Below are positions 1 to 6,658 of a DNA stretch of 34,412 nucleotides, piece by piece. Within the stretch, counting starts at the first letter, position 1, and every line of letters starts with the position of its first letter. This stretch comes from Candidatus Paralachnospira sangeri (lineage in GTDB: Bacteria; Bacillota; Clostridia; Lachnospirales; Lachnospiraceae), in contig CAJFOT010000144.1 of NCBI GenBank assembly GCA_904397815.1, positions 1-34,412 of the forward strand, read 5' to 3'. The position numbers and the translations under genes are program-made. The notes beneath the pieces were generated by a model. That model was given only the letters and a program-made list of their open reading frames with translations, was not told where the DNA came from and did no database searches.

Positions 1-42
1 AGTGGGTCTGCAAACCACAAATATAAGCACAGGAGGTCCAAA

Positions 43-516
43 ATGGACAATAATAGTTTAGCCCATACAAAATGGGAATGCAAGTACCATATTGTTTTTG
101 CGCCGAAATATCGTCGACAGGTAATATACAAAGAAATCAGAGCAGATGTAGGTCAGATTCTGGGAACGTTATGCAGAAGAAAGGGAATTGAAATTATCGA
201 AGCGCAGTGTATGTCGGATCATATACACATGTTAGTAAGAATACCACCGAAATATTCAGTATCAGAAATTGTGGGATACCTGAAAGGAAAAAGCTCACTT
301 ATGATATTCGAAAAGCACGCGAATTTAAAATACAAATATGGGAACCGGCATTTCTGGTGCCGCGGGTATTATGTGGATACAGTGGGAAAGAACACAGCTG
401 CAATAAAAGCGTATATACAGAATCAAATAAAAGAAGATTTGGAATATGATCAGATGTCATTAGTAGAGTATATCGACCCGTTTACGGGTGAGCCGGTAAG
501 GAAAAACAAGAAATAA
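43..516 (+). CDS. tnpA: IS200/IS605 family transposase TnpA (Y1 HUH)
   Basis: This is a single-strand DNA transposase that cuts and rejoins element ends through a 5'-phosphotyrosine intermediate. The 157 residues match the family's usual size (about 150). Visible signatures are the N-terminal KYHIVFAPKYRR block, the HUH metal-binding motif His60-Ile-His62, the conserved FWCRGYYVDTVGKN stretch at 104-117, and a YIQNQ helix in which Tyr124 is the likely nucleophile and Gln128 the partner residue. A strong AGGAGG at 31-36 precedes the ATG. The gene looks intact, with no frameshift. There is no adjacent tnpB, so the element is of the IS200-like, transposase-only kind. Activity is inferred from the intact motifs. 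Confidence 0.93.
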   Translation: MDNNSLAHTKWECKYHIVFAPKYRRQVIYKEIRADVGQILGTLCRRKGIEIIEAQCMSDHIHMLVRIPPKYSVSEIVGYLKGKSSLMIFEKHANLKYKYGNRHFWCRGYYVDTVGKNTAAIKAYIQNQIKEDLEYDQMSLVEYIDPFTGEPVRKNKK

Positions 517-556
517 ACCACTTGGAGTGGTGGTAGGAAGACAAAGCAAACCAGCA

Positions 557-690
557 AGCCCCCTTTGGGGCTGTGCCGGAATAAGGAAGCACTGAATAAG
601 CCCCTTTAGGGGCTGCTGTGAATGTGGTGCAGTTGGTAGGCCTTCAGTGCGCCTTCCGGGCGCAAGCAGGTAACAGCCCCTTCTAGGGGC
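557..690. repeat. Three similar GC hairpins in the IS 3' noncoding tail
   Basis: Three short hairpins share the arms AGCCCC and GGGGCT: 557-562 with 567-572, 599-604 with 609-614, and a variant at 676-681 with 685-690. Spacing is about 42 and 77 bases. The arms are nearly identical while loops and flanks differ, so these look like a repeated structural module and not chance GC content. They lie between the transposase stop and the right-end hairpin. They could be folded transcript elements, transcription stoppers, or transposon-end structures; the sequence does not decide. Confidence 0.6.
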
Positions 691-698
691 AGAACAAG

Positions 699-717
699 CC
701 ACCCGCTAAGCGGGTGG
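699..717. repeat. Right-end hairpin of the IS200-like element
   Basis: A perfect inverted repeat CCACCCGC / GCGGGTGG with a three-base TAA loop. Short subterminal imperfect or perfect hairpins of this kind are what TnpA binds at each end in the IS200/IS605 family. No T-run follows, which argues against a simple terminator. Confidence 0.6.
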
Positions 718-891
718 TCTTGACTTGCGGATGGACTGCCTCCCCAATCTTCATAAAATCATAAGAATTGTTTTCATTGAATTTAAAAACAGGATGGTAT
801 ATTGTGTATAACAAAAAGTGATTGAAAACAAGAAAAAAATGTAATAGGATAATATATTGCAGAATATAATGAGGATAGCGAGGGCGGATAT
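718..891. other. Noncoding gap between IS and hydrolase gene
   Basis: AT-rich, with no ORF that looks real on either strand. Together with the IS tail this makes a gene-free stretch of about 375 bases (517-891). The only signals I can support are the candidate promoter at 822-850 and a weak purine-rich ribosome site (GAGGGCGG) just before 892. Confidence 0.5.
822..850 (+). promoter_or_regulatory. Candidate sigma-A promoter of the SGNH hydrolase gene
   Basis: TTGAAA at 822-827 and TAGGAT at 845-850 are separated by 17 bases. The -10 is poor; overlapping AT-rich hexamers such as GATAAT at 848 would need a longer spacer. It is the best placed candidate about 40 bases before the start codon. Confidence 0.4.
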
Positions 892-2466
892 ATGAAAAAA
901 TTTTGGACAAGGATTGGTGTGTTTATAGCTGTCTGTATTCTTGCGGCGGGAATCTTTACAGCAGGATTTGGTTTTGCGAAAAAAGAATTATCCCAGTATG
1001 TGAATCAGCAGGTAGATCTGAAGCTGGAGGAGCTTTCTACAGAACTGCAGGCGGCTGCCCGGGAACAGCAGACGGAGACGGCCGCGCAGGAAGAGACAAC
1101 TGTTCAGGAACAGACGACAGAAGCGCAGACAGAGGCTGTTGAGGCAAATGCCCAGGCGGAAACGGAGGAAGAGCAGACAGCGCAGGCTGAATTTATTCTT
1201 CCGAAGGTCATGTACTTTCAGAAAACTGATGAGGATCAGCAGTATAATATCTATTATAAAAACATCACAGCGGGAGAGTACGCAGTGTTTGAGGTGACAG
1301 CCCATGAGGGAATCCAGATGAACAACTGCTACCGCGTACAGACAGCAGAGCTGACAGAACTGCTGTATGAAGCGAACCTGAGGCTCTTTGACGCAAACAA
1401 CGAGATTGTAGCCAGACAGGGGCTGATTATGAATTTCGTGGAACAGCAGTCAGAGGATGAGATTAACCTGATGTGCATCGGCGACAGCTGGACAGAGATT
1501 GGCGAATACTGTGCCAGAATCAGAGATCAGGTAAATAACCTGAACCTGCTGGGCGTCATGGAACGTCCGGGGGAAAACATGCCCAGAGTAGGACACGGCG
1601 GCTGGTCGCTGGACAGTTATATGCATCGGTTTATGACGGATCTGGACAGTCCGTTCCTTTTCCCCAAGGGAGTCAGCGGCAGCCAGTATAAGGGCTGTGT
1701 GCAGACCATGAAGAATATCGTCACCTGTGATGACGGAGCCTATAATACAGCCCTGTATAAAAAATTTGCCAGAGGATGGCAGGATGAGGGAGAATATCTC
1801 TGGGATGAAAACGGGTATTATAAGAACCCGGCAGTGGGAGATGTGATGGCGGACGCCTCCAGACCTGAGGGAGAACAGTATATTCAGTGGGACGGAAGCC
1901 AGTGGGTGCCCATGGAAACTCAGCCGGAGGGATATGAGTTCAGCTTTTCCAAATTTATGGAACGGTTTGCGGTATGCTTCGGCGGAAAGACGCCGACTCA
2001 TATCTCGATTTTATCCGGAGCCAATGATTTCACCTATGGGTGCAGTGAGGCAGAGGTAAATGAATGGATCCAGAATTATCTGGAACCGATGATCCAGTCC
2101 ATTCATGAATATAATCCGGAGATTACTGTGATGATCGCGTTCGGTCAGCTGGGTTCGGATCAGGATGCCTTTGGAAGCAGTTTTGGGGCGATGATTTCCA
2201 GCCGCCAGTACAATACCAGTATGATGACCATGGCGAAAACCCTGATTCAGTATTATGATGATGATGCCCATAAGGCGGAAAATATTTATCTGGTTCCCAT
2301 CTATGCTACGCTGGACACGGAAAACGGATATTCAACGGAGACAGAACAGCTGAATTCCTACACAGATGAAACGGTAGAGCGGCACAATGACGCTCTTCAC
2401 CCCAGCAGTGAGGGGATGAATCAGGTGGGAGACTCTTTCCTGGGTGTGCTGGAATTCACCCGGTGA
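892..2466 (+). CDS. Membrane-anchored SGNH/GDSL-type hydrolase
   Basis: A predicted extracellular esterase-type hydrolase of 524 residues. Residues 8-28 form one hydrophobic segment after a basic MKKFWTR start, so the protein is either anchored or secreted. Residues about 32-100 are a Glu/Gln/Thr/Ala-rich linker with coiled-coil character. The catalytic domain starts near residue 190: block I is CIGDSW with Ser199 as nucleophile, a glycine-rich GHGGWS at 234-239 fits block II, GAND at 376-379 fits block III with its Asn, and DALH at 500-503 supplies the Asp and His of block V. The substrate cannot be told; deacetylation of cell-surface or dietary polysaccharide would fit the family. Its neighbours give no operon context: it stands alone between an IS and a terminator. 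Confidence 0.8.
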   Translation: MKKFWTRIGVFIAVCILAAGIFTAGFGFAKKELSQYVNQQVDLKLEELSTELQAAAREQQTETAAQEETTVQEQTTEAQTEAVEANAQAETEEEQTAQAEFILPKVMYFQKTDEDQQYNIYYKNITAGEYAVFEVTAHEGIQMNNCYRVQTAELTELLYEANLRLFDANNEIVARQGLIMNFVEQQSEDEINLMCIGDSWTEIGEYCARIRDQVNNLNLLGVMERPGENMPRVGHGGWSLDSYMHRFMTDLDSPFLFPKGVSGSQYKGCVQTMKNIVTCDDGAYNTALYKKFARGWQDEGEYLWDENGYYKNPAVGDVMADASRPEGEQYIQWDGSQWVPMETQPEGYEFSFSKFMERFAVCFGGKTPTHISILSGANDFTYGCSEAEVNEWIQNYLEPMIQSIHEYNPEITVMIAFGQLGSDQDAFGSSFGAMISSRQYNTSMMTMAKTLIQYYDDDAHKAENIYLVPIYATLDTENGYSTETEQLNSYTDETVERHNDALHPSSEGMNQVGDSFLGVLEFTR

Positions 2467-2492
2467 CCTCCGCAGAGAAGCGGCCTGCCGGG

Positions 2493-2543
2493 CAGAAACA
2501 GATATCATACAGAAACAGATACCATACAGAAACAGATACCATA
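2493..2543. repeat. Three-copy 17-bp tandem repeat
   Basis: The unit CAGAAACAGATACCATA occurs three times head to tail; the first copy differs at one base (T for C). It begins 26 bases after the hydrolase stop codon. No coding meaning is evident because 17 is not a multiple of three, so each copy is read in a different frame. Confidence 0.9.
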
Positions 2544-2579
2544 AGAGAATCGTGGGAAAACCCATGAAAAAACACACCG

Positions 2580-2610
2580 GAAAACAGCGGAGAGAATATC
2601 CGCTGTTTTC
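2580..2610 (+). terminator. Terminator-like hairpin after the SGNH hydrolase gene
   Basis: A perfect 12-bp stem, GAAAACAGCGGA (2580-2591) with TCCGCTGTTTTC (2599-2610), and a 7-base loop. The downstream T-tract is weak (TAATGTTAAT), but the stem itself ends in TTTTC. Its position between the two genes supports the role. Confidence 0.65.
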
Positions 2611-2725
2611 TAATGTTAATAGTAAGAAAAAAATAAAAATTTTCTGTAAATATATTTGAGATTATGTAAAATAAGATAATTGAAAGAAATTATCGCAAAA
2701 AGGCGAAAAAATAATTGAAAAATTG

Positions 2726-2754
2726 TTGAAATAATATCCAAAGCAGGATATAAT
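2726..2754 (+). promoter_or_regulatory. Sigma-A promoter of the HPr-like gene
   Basis: TTGAAA (2726-2731), a 17-base spacer, then consensus TATAAT (2749-2754). The start codon lies about 50 bases downstream. Confidence 0.75.
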
Positions 2755-2809
2755 AATTTGTGAATAATAACAGCATTAAGGCTTGGTTCACATGAAAGGA
2801 GACCGCGTT

Positions 2810-3049
2810 ATGATTTGCAAGACAGTTCGCTGGGCAAATTTAAAAGAAGCACAGAAATTTACCCATATCCTGAGTCAGTATCCCATCGAAGCTGACCTGA
2901 TTCAGGGGAGACGGGAAGTGGACGCCAAGTCGTTTCTCGGGATATGCAGTTTAAATCCGGAAGAAAAGATCGTTCTGCACCTCTATGCGGACCGGGATAC
3001 TGAACATGGAAAAGAACTGATTAAGCAGATTGAACCTTATTTAGAATAG
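2810..3049 (+). CDS. HPr/Crh-like protein lacking the active-site histidine
   Basis: A 79-residue protein of the HPr fold family. The best anchor is DAKSFLGICSL at 38-48, which matches the HPr segment around the regulatory serine (NLKSIMGVMSL type); Ser41 occupies the Ser46 position. The N-terminal segment that in HPr carries the PEP-phosphorylated His15 (GLHARPA) is here ANLKEAQKF, with no histidine at that place. It therefore cannot act as a normal PTS phosphocarrier, but might be a regulator like Crh. I chose the ATG at 2810 because AAAGGAG at 2795-2801 sits 8 bases upstream; the frame stays open to a TTG at 2783, which would put this ribosome site inside the gene. The gene stands alone between its own promoter and terminator. 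Family assignment is from motif resemblance only. Confidence 0.7.
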   Translation: MICKTVRWANLKEAQKFTHILSQYPIEADLIQGRREVDAKSFLGICSLNPEEKIVLHLYADRDTEHGKELIKQIEPYLE

Positions 3050-3069
3050 AACGCTGATACATAGCACAG

Positions 3070-3105
3070 AGAAAGGAACGTGAAGATTGTGTTCCTTTCT
3101 TTTTT
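3070..3105 (+). terminator. Rho-independent terminator after the HPr-like gene
   Basis: A perfect 10-bp stem AGAAAGGAAC / GTTCCTTTCT with an 11-base loop, directly followed by a run of T. Confidence 0.88.
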
Positions 3106-3107
3106 GC

Positions 3108-3136
3108 TTGCAGATTATAGGAGAATGGAGTATACT
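3108..3136 (+). promoter_or_regulatory. Sigma-A promoter of the EamA transporter gene
   Basis: TTGCAG (3108-3113), a 17-base spacer, TATACT (3131-3136). It begins immediately after the preceding terminator. Confidence 0.72.
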
Positions 3137-3144
3137 GGTGAGGC

Positions 3145-3171
3145 GCAAATGAAAATTTGCATGAAATTTGC
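3145..3171. promoter_or_regulatory. GCAAAT/ATTTGC inverted repeat in the EamA leader
   Basis: GCAAAT (3145-3150) is followed by ATTTGC at 3155-3160 and again at 3166-3171, right at or after the expected transcription start. The arrangement could bind a repressor or form alternative small hairpins. No regulator is identifiable from the sequence. Confidence 0.4.
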
Positions 3172-3196
3172 AATGATATCAACGGAGAGATAAACG

Positions 3197-4117
3197 ATGA
3201 ATGGGAAAAAAGCAGTAAACAGTCTGCTTCTGATTTTAACAGCCCTGATCTGGGGTGTTGCCTTTGTGGCCCAGAGTGTGGGCATGGATTATGTAGGCCC
3301 TTTTACTTTTAACGCGGTCCGGTCGCTGATCGGCGGGATTGTCCTGATTCCCTGCATTTTTCTGCTGGACAGAGTGGGAAAGAAAGAGGGAGGAACAGAG
3401 GAAAAGCTGAAAGAGGACAGGAGGATGCTGGTGACCGGCGGTATCTGCTGCGGCGTATGTCTCGCCCTGGCCAGTTCTCTGCAGCAGATCGGCATCGGCT
3501 ATACCACGGTCGGGAAGGCCGGGTTTATCACCGCCCTTTATATGATTATCGTGCCGGTGATCGGCCTGTTTATGGGGAAAAAAGCGCCGGTGATGGTATG
3601 GGTTAGCGTGGTCCTGGGCGTTATCGGCATGTATCTCCTCTGCATTACCGGAGATTTCAGTGTAGGCAGGGGGGACCTGCTGGTGATGATGGGCTCTGTA
3701 TGTTTTGCGGTACATATCTTGGTGATTGATTATTTTTCTCCCCATGTAAGCGGGGTGAAAATGTCATGTATTCAGTTTTTCACCTGCGGGATTCTCTGCG
3801 GAATTCCGATGATGCTGACAGAGAATCCCAGCCTGCCGGCCATTATCAGCGCCTGGGCGCCGATTTTGTATGCAGGAGTGCTCTCCTGCGGCGTAGCCTA
3901 TACCCTGCAGATTGTGGCGCAGAAAGAAGTCAGTCCTACAGCCGCTTCTCTGATGCTGAGTCTGGAATCCGTCTTTTCCGTACTGGCCGGCTGGGTGCTG
4001 CTGGGGCAGCAGCTGTCTGCCAGAGAACTGCTGGGCTGCCTGCTGATGTTTGCCGGGATTATCCTGGTGCAGCTGCCCCAGAAGCCCCGGCAGGCCCGGA
4101 AAGTGGCAGAAAGATGA
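3197..4117 (+). CDS. EamA/DMT-family membrane transporter
   Basis: A 306-residue multi-pass membrane protein of the drug/metabolite transporter superfamily. Two EamA halves are apparent: residues 6-150, starting with the typical LLLILTALIWGVAFVAQ helix, and about 155-295, ending in LAGWVLLGQQLSARELLGC followed by the last helix. Around ten hydrophobic segments are visible, with one hydrophilic, Lys/Glu-rich loop near 55-75. Members export or import small metabolites (amino acids, nucleosides and others); the substrate cannot be inferred here. The ATG is preceded by a weak GGAGAG site. The gene has its own promoter, and the next promoter starts 10 bases after its stop, so it is monocistronic. 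Confidence 0.88.
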   Translation: MNGKKAVNSLLLILTALIWGVAFVAQSVGMDYVGPFTFNAVRSLIGGIVLIPCIFLLDRVGKKEGGTEEKLKEDRRMLVTGGICCGVCLALASSLQQIGIGYTTVGKAGFITALYMIIVPVIGLFMGKKAPVMVWVSVVLGVIGMYLLCITGDFSVGRGDLLVMMGSVCFAVHILVIDYFSPHVSGVKMSCIQFFTCGILCGIPMMLTENPSLPAIISAWAPILYAGVLSCGVAYTLQIVAQKEVSPTAASLMLSLESVFSVLAGWVLLGQQLSARELLGCLLMFAGIILVQLPQKPRQARKVAER

Positions 4118-4127
4118 AAAAAACCTC

Positions 4128-4156
4128 TTGTAATTTGGAAACCAGGGTGGTATACT
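4128..4156 (+). promoter_or_regulatory. Sigma-A promoter of the rimP-ribF operon
   Basis: TTGTAA (4128-4133), a 17-base spacer, TATACT (4151-4156). No other strong promoter is evident until the terminator at 12695, so it may drive the whole nine-gene block. Confidence 0.75.
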
Positions 4157-4183
4157 AGGAAAGGTATCGATTGTTGTGGAGCT

Positions 4184-4211
4184 GAAAGAGTGGGCGAGAG
4201 CCCACTCTTTC
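4184..4211 (+). ncRNA. rimP operon leader hairpin
   Basis: A perfect 12-bp stem GAAAGAGTGGGC / GCCCACTCTTTC closed by a GAGA tetraloop, about 20 bases after the expected transcription start. No T-run follows, so it is not a standard terminator. A conserved hairpin before rimP is known in several bacterial groups; here it could be an autoregulatory site for NusA or a ribosome-biogenesis factor, an RNA-stabilising cap or a processing site. The role is inferred. Confidence 0.65.
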
Positions 4212-4266
4212 CACGCTCTTGGGAAATTTTACAGCGGCACGCGCAGTTTTGAAAGGAAGAATGGGA

Positions 4267-4734
4267 GTGTCAAAAAAAGAAGATTACGAACAGCGGGCAG
4301 AGGCATTGATTATGCCTGTGATTGAGGCCAATCATTTTGAACTGGTTGACGTAGAGTTTGTGAAGGAGGCGGGAACCCGCTACCTGCGCCTGTATATCGA
4401 CAAAGAGGGCGGGATTACCATCGATGACTGTGAGCTGGTCAGCAGGGCTTTCGGCGACCTTCTGGATCAGGAAGATTTTATTGAAGAGAGTTATATTCTG
4501 GAAGTCAGCTCCCCGGGGCTGGGCAGGCCGCTGAAGAAGGAAAAGGATTTTGCCCGCAGCATTGGCAGGGAAGTGGAGATCAGGCTGTTTAAGCCTTTCA
4601 ATAAAGAAAAAGAATTTTTCGGAATACTGAAATCCTATGACGGCAGCCAGGTAACCATAGAGCAGGAGGATGGCTCTGAACTGACATTTGAGCGTTCTGG
4701 CATCGCGTTGATCCGTCTGGCGTTTGATTTTTAA
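4267..4734 (+). CDS. rimP: Ribosome maturation factor RimP
   Basis: A cytoplasmic factor needed for late assembly of the 30S subunit. The N-terminal domain shows the family pattern: FELVDVEFVKEAGTRYLRLY, then IDKEGGITIDDCELVSR and the LEVSSPGLGRPL signature, followed by an Sm-like C-terminal barrel with FNKEKEFFGIL. I chose the GTG at 4267 (protein starting MSKKEDYEQ) because AGGA at 4254-4257 is 9 bases upstream; the in-frame ATG at 4261 is only 3 bases from it, and a still longer frame exists to 4219. From GTG it has 155 residues, normal for the family. It is the first gene of the nusA-infB operon, its usual place in Firmicutes. Confidence 0.93.
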   Translation: MSKKEDYEQRAEALIMPVIEANHFELVDVEFVKEAGTRYLRLYIDKEGGITIDDCELVSRAFGDLLDQEDFIEESYILEVSSPGLGRPLKKEKDFARSIGREVEIRLFKPFNKEKEFFGILKSYDGSQVTIEQEDGSELTFERSGIALIRLAFDF

Positions 4735-4761
4735 TTTCAGAGACGAGGAGGATACTGAAAC

Positions 4762-6003
4762 ATGAGTAAGGAATTATTGGATGCGTTAAATCTGCTGGAG
4801 CAGGAAAAAGACATCAGTAAAGATACATTATTAGAAGCAATTGAGAATTCCCTGATTAAGGCCTGTGAAAACCATTTCGGGAAAGCGGATAATGTGAAGG
4901 TGACCATTGACCCGAAGACCTGTGATTTCGAGGTTTACGCGGAAAAAGAAGTGGTGGAGGATGTGGAGGACAGCATGCTCCAGATCAGCCTGGAGGACGC
5001 CCGCCAGAAGGATAAACGCTATATGGTAGGAGATATCGTCCGGGTGGAGATCAAGTCCAAGGAGTTCGGCCGTATCGCCACCCAGAACGCAAAAAATGTT
5101 ATTTTACAGAAAATCCGGGAGGAAGAGCGGAAATCCCTCTTTAACCAGTATTACGCAAAGGAAAAAGAAGTAGTGACCGGTATCGTCCAGCGGTATCTGG
5201 GCAAAAATGTCAGCATCAACCTGGGAAAATGCGACGCGATCCTCAATGAGAGCGAGCAGGTGAAGGGCGAGGTATTCAAGCCCACCGAGCGAATTAAGGT
5301 CTACATCCTGGAAGTGAAAAATACGACCAAAGGCCCGAGAATCCTGGTGTCCAGAACCCATCCGGAGCTGGTCAAGCGGCTGTTTGAGTCAGAGGTGGCA
5401 GAGGTGAAGGACGGCATCGTGGAGATCAAAGGCCTGGCCAGAGAGGCCGGTTCCAGAACGAAGATGGCTGTCTGGTCCAATGATCCCAATGTAGACCCGG
5501 TAGGCGCCTGCGTAGGCATCAACGGCGCCAGGGTCAACGCCATCGTGGAGGAGCTGCGGGGAGAAAAAATTGACATCATCTGCTGGGATGAGAACCCGGC
5601 GGTGCTGATCGAAAACGCCCTGAGCCCGGCGAAGGTGATCTGCGTGGTGGCAGATGAGGAAGAAAAGACCGCCCAGGTGATCGTTCCCGATTATCAGCTG
5701 TCTCTGGCCATCGGTAAGGTGGGCCAGAACGCCCGCCTGGCAGCCCGTCTGACCGGATTTAAGATCGATATCAAGAGTGAAACCCAGGCCAGAGAGTCCG
5801 GCCTGCTGGAGGAGATCGGCTATCTGGACGGCGTCACGGAGGAGTATGAGGGCTACGAGGAATACGAGACCTATGACGATGCGGGAGACTATGACGGCAT
5901 CGACGAGGACTACGATGACGGCGATGAGCCCTACGATGACGGGGCTTACGGTGAAGGGGATGACGCCGGGGACTCCTTTAACGAGGATGAAGAGAACCAA
6001 TGA
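4762..6003 (+). CDS. nusA: Transcription termination/antitermination factor NusA
   Basis: Binds RNA polymerase and nascent RNA and modulates pausing, termination and antitermination. Domain order: RNAP-binding N-terminal domain (1-125, starting ELLDALNLLEQEKDISK), S1 domain (about 135-200, GIVQRYLGKNVSINLGKCDA), KH1 (about 205-280) and KH2 (about 285-350, with the typical LAIGKVGQNARLAARLTG). The last 60 residues (354-413) are an unusual tail almost wholly of Asp, Glu, Gly and Tyr. A strong GAGGAGG site precedes the ATG. It stands 27 bases after rimP, the canonical arrangement. Confidence 0.97.
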   Translation: MSKELLDALNLLEQEKDISKDTLLEAIENSLIKACENHFGKADNVKVTIDPKTCDFEVYAEKEVVEDVEDSMLQISLEDARQKDKRYMVGDIVRVEIKSKEFGRIATQNAKNVILQKIREEERKSLFNQYYAKEKEVVTGIVQRYLGKNVSINLGKCDAILNESEQVKGEVFKPTERIKVYILEVKNTTKGPRILVSRTHPELVKRLFESEVAEVKDGIVEIKGLAREAGSRTKMAVWSNDPNVDPVGACVGINGARVNAIVEELRGEKIDIICWDENPAVLIENALSPAKVICVVADEEEKTAQVIVPDYQLSLAIGKVGQNARLAARLTGFKIDIKSETQARESGLLEEIGYLDGVTEEYEGYEEYETYDDAGDYDGIDEDYDDGDEPYDDGAYGEGDDAGDSFNEDEENQ

Positions 6004-6021
6004 TAAGCATGGAGGGCTTAT

Positions 6022-6300
6022 ATGAGTGTGAAACGCAAGGTTCCCATGCGCCAGTGTATCGGATGCAGGGAAATGAAAAATAAAAAGGAACTGATCCGGA
6101 TCTTAAAAACACCGGAGAATCAGTTTGTAATAGACGCTACGGGGAAGAAGAACGGCCGGGGTGCTTATCTGTGTAAAAGCATGTCCTGCTTCGAAGCCGC
6201 AGTGAAATCCAGGGGGCTGGAGCGTTCGTTCCAGTGCGCGGTACCGAAGGAGGCGTACGAAGAACTGCAGAAGGAGATGAGAAATCTTGGTGCAGAATAA
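6022..6300 (+). CDS. rnpM: YlxR family RNA-binding protein (RNase P modulator RnpM)
   Basis: A 92-residue DUF448/YlxR protein. The hallmark is the N-terminal PMRQCIGCREMKNKKELIRI block, followed by a G(R)GAYLCKS segment at about 47-55. In Bacillus subtilis the family member has been reported to bind and modulate RNase P; older names are YlxR and nucleic-acid binding protein. It lies 18 bases after nusA and overlaps the next gene by 14 bases, the conserved operon position. GGAGG in GGAGGGCTT serves as ribosome site. Confidence 0.93.
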   Translation: MSVKRKVPMRQCIGCREMKNKKELIRILKTPENQFVIDATGKKNGRGAYLCKSMSCFEAAVKSRGLERSFQCAVPKEAYEELQKEMRNLGAE

Positions 6301-6658
6301 AGTCCTTTCCCTGATCGGCCTGGCTATGAGAGCCGGGAAGGTGGCAAGCGGTGAATTTGCGGCAGAAAAGGCAGTGAAGTCCGGCCTGGCCAGTGTGGTT
6401 CTGGTGGCAGGGGATGCCTCAGAGAACACAAAGAAGATGTTCGCCAATATGTGTACTTACTATAAAGTGCCGGTATATTTTTACAGTGATAAAGAAACGC
6501 TGGGAGCTGCCATAGGTAAGGTATATCGGGCGTCTGTGGCAGTGACAGACGAAGGATTTGGCAAGGCAATTGAAGATCGGCTTCGGGACGATTACGAAAA
6601 AATGAATGAAGAAAAGAAAGACGGAGGTAGTAAGTATGGCAAAAATCAAAGTAAGTGA
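6287..6658 (+). CDS. ylxQ: L7Ae-family RNA-binding protein YlxQ
   Basis: A small protein of the L7Ae/L30e/S12e/Gadd45 family, which binds kink-turn RNA; the bacterial YlxQ role is not settled. Typical features: [19 protein letters not shown] at the start, then [20 protein letters not shown]. The start is TTG at 6287 or GTG at 6290; AAGGAG at 6271-6276 is 10 and 13 bases upstream of these. The C-terminal end (from about residue 98) is a charged, low-complexity tail ([19 protein letters not shown]), part of which overlaps the infB start by 23 bases, suggesting coupled translation. Confidence 0.9.
   Translation: MVQNKVLSLIGLAMRAGKVASGEFAAEKAVKSGLASVVLVAGDASENTKKMFANMCTYYKVPVYFYSDKETLGAAIGKVYRASVAVTDEGFGKAIEDRLRDDYEKMNEEKKDGGSKYGKNQSK

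Larger units (their letters stand above)
1..730 (+). mobile_element. IS200/IS605-type insertion sequence, left end cut by window
   Basis: The element carries one tyrosine HUH transposase gene and no TnpB gene. An imperfect hairpin at 2-18 (GTGG arm pairing with CCAC) lies just upstream of the transposase gene, as expected for a left-end structure. A perfect 8-bp hairpin with a TAA loop (699-706 with 710-717) is the best candidate for the right-end recognition hairpin. The exact cleavage sites are not visible to me; the right boundary near 720-735 and the extent beyond base 1 are inferred. Between the gene and the right hairpin lies about 180 bp of noncoding, hairpin-rich sequence. Confidence 0.6.
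2467..2809. other. Intergenic stretch with tandem repeat, terminator and promoter
   Basis: About 340 bases without a convincing gene. It holds a three-copy 17-bp tandem repeat (2493-2543), a 12-bp terminator-like hairpin (2580-2610), a very AT-rich stretch, and a good promoter at 2726-2754 for the following small gene. Confidence 0.7.

Noticed and set aside
517-720. A guide RNA (omega RNA) of a TnpB system
   Set aside because: No TnpB gene is present, and no reRNA-like core could be recognised; only hairpins are seen.
2444-2659. Small open frame over the 17-bp repeats
   Set aside because: It has no ribosome site, runs through the repeat and the terminator hairpin, and overlaps the hydrolase end.
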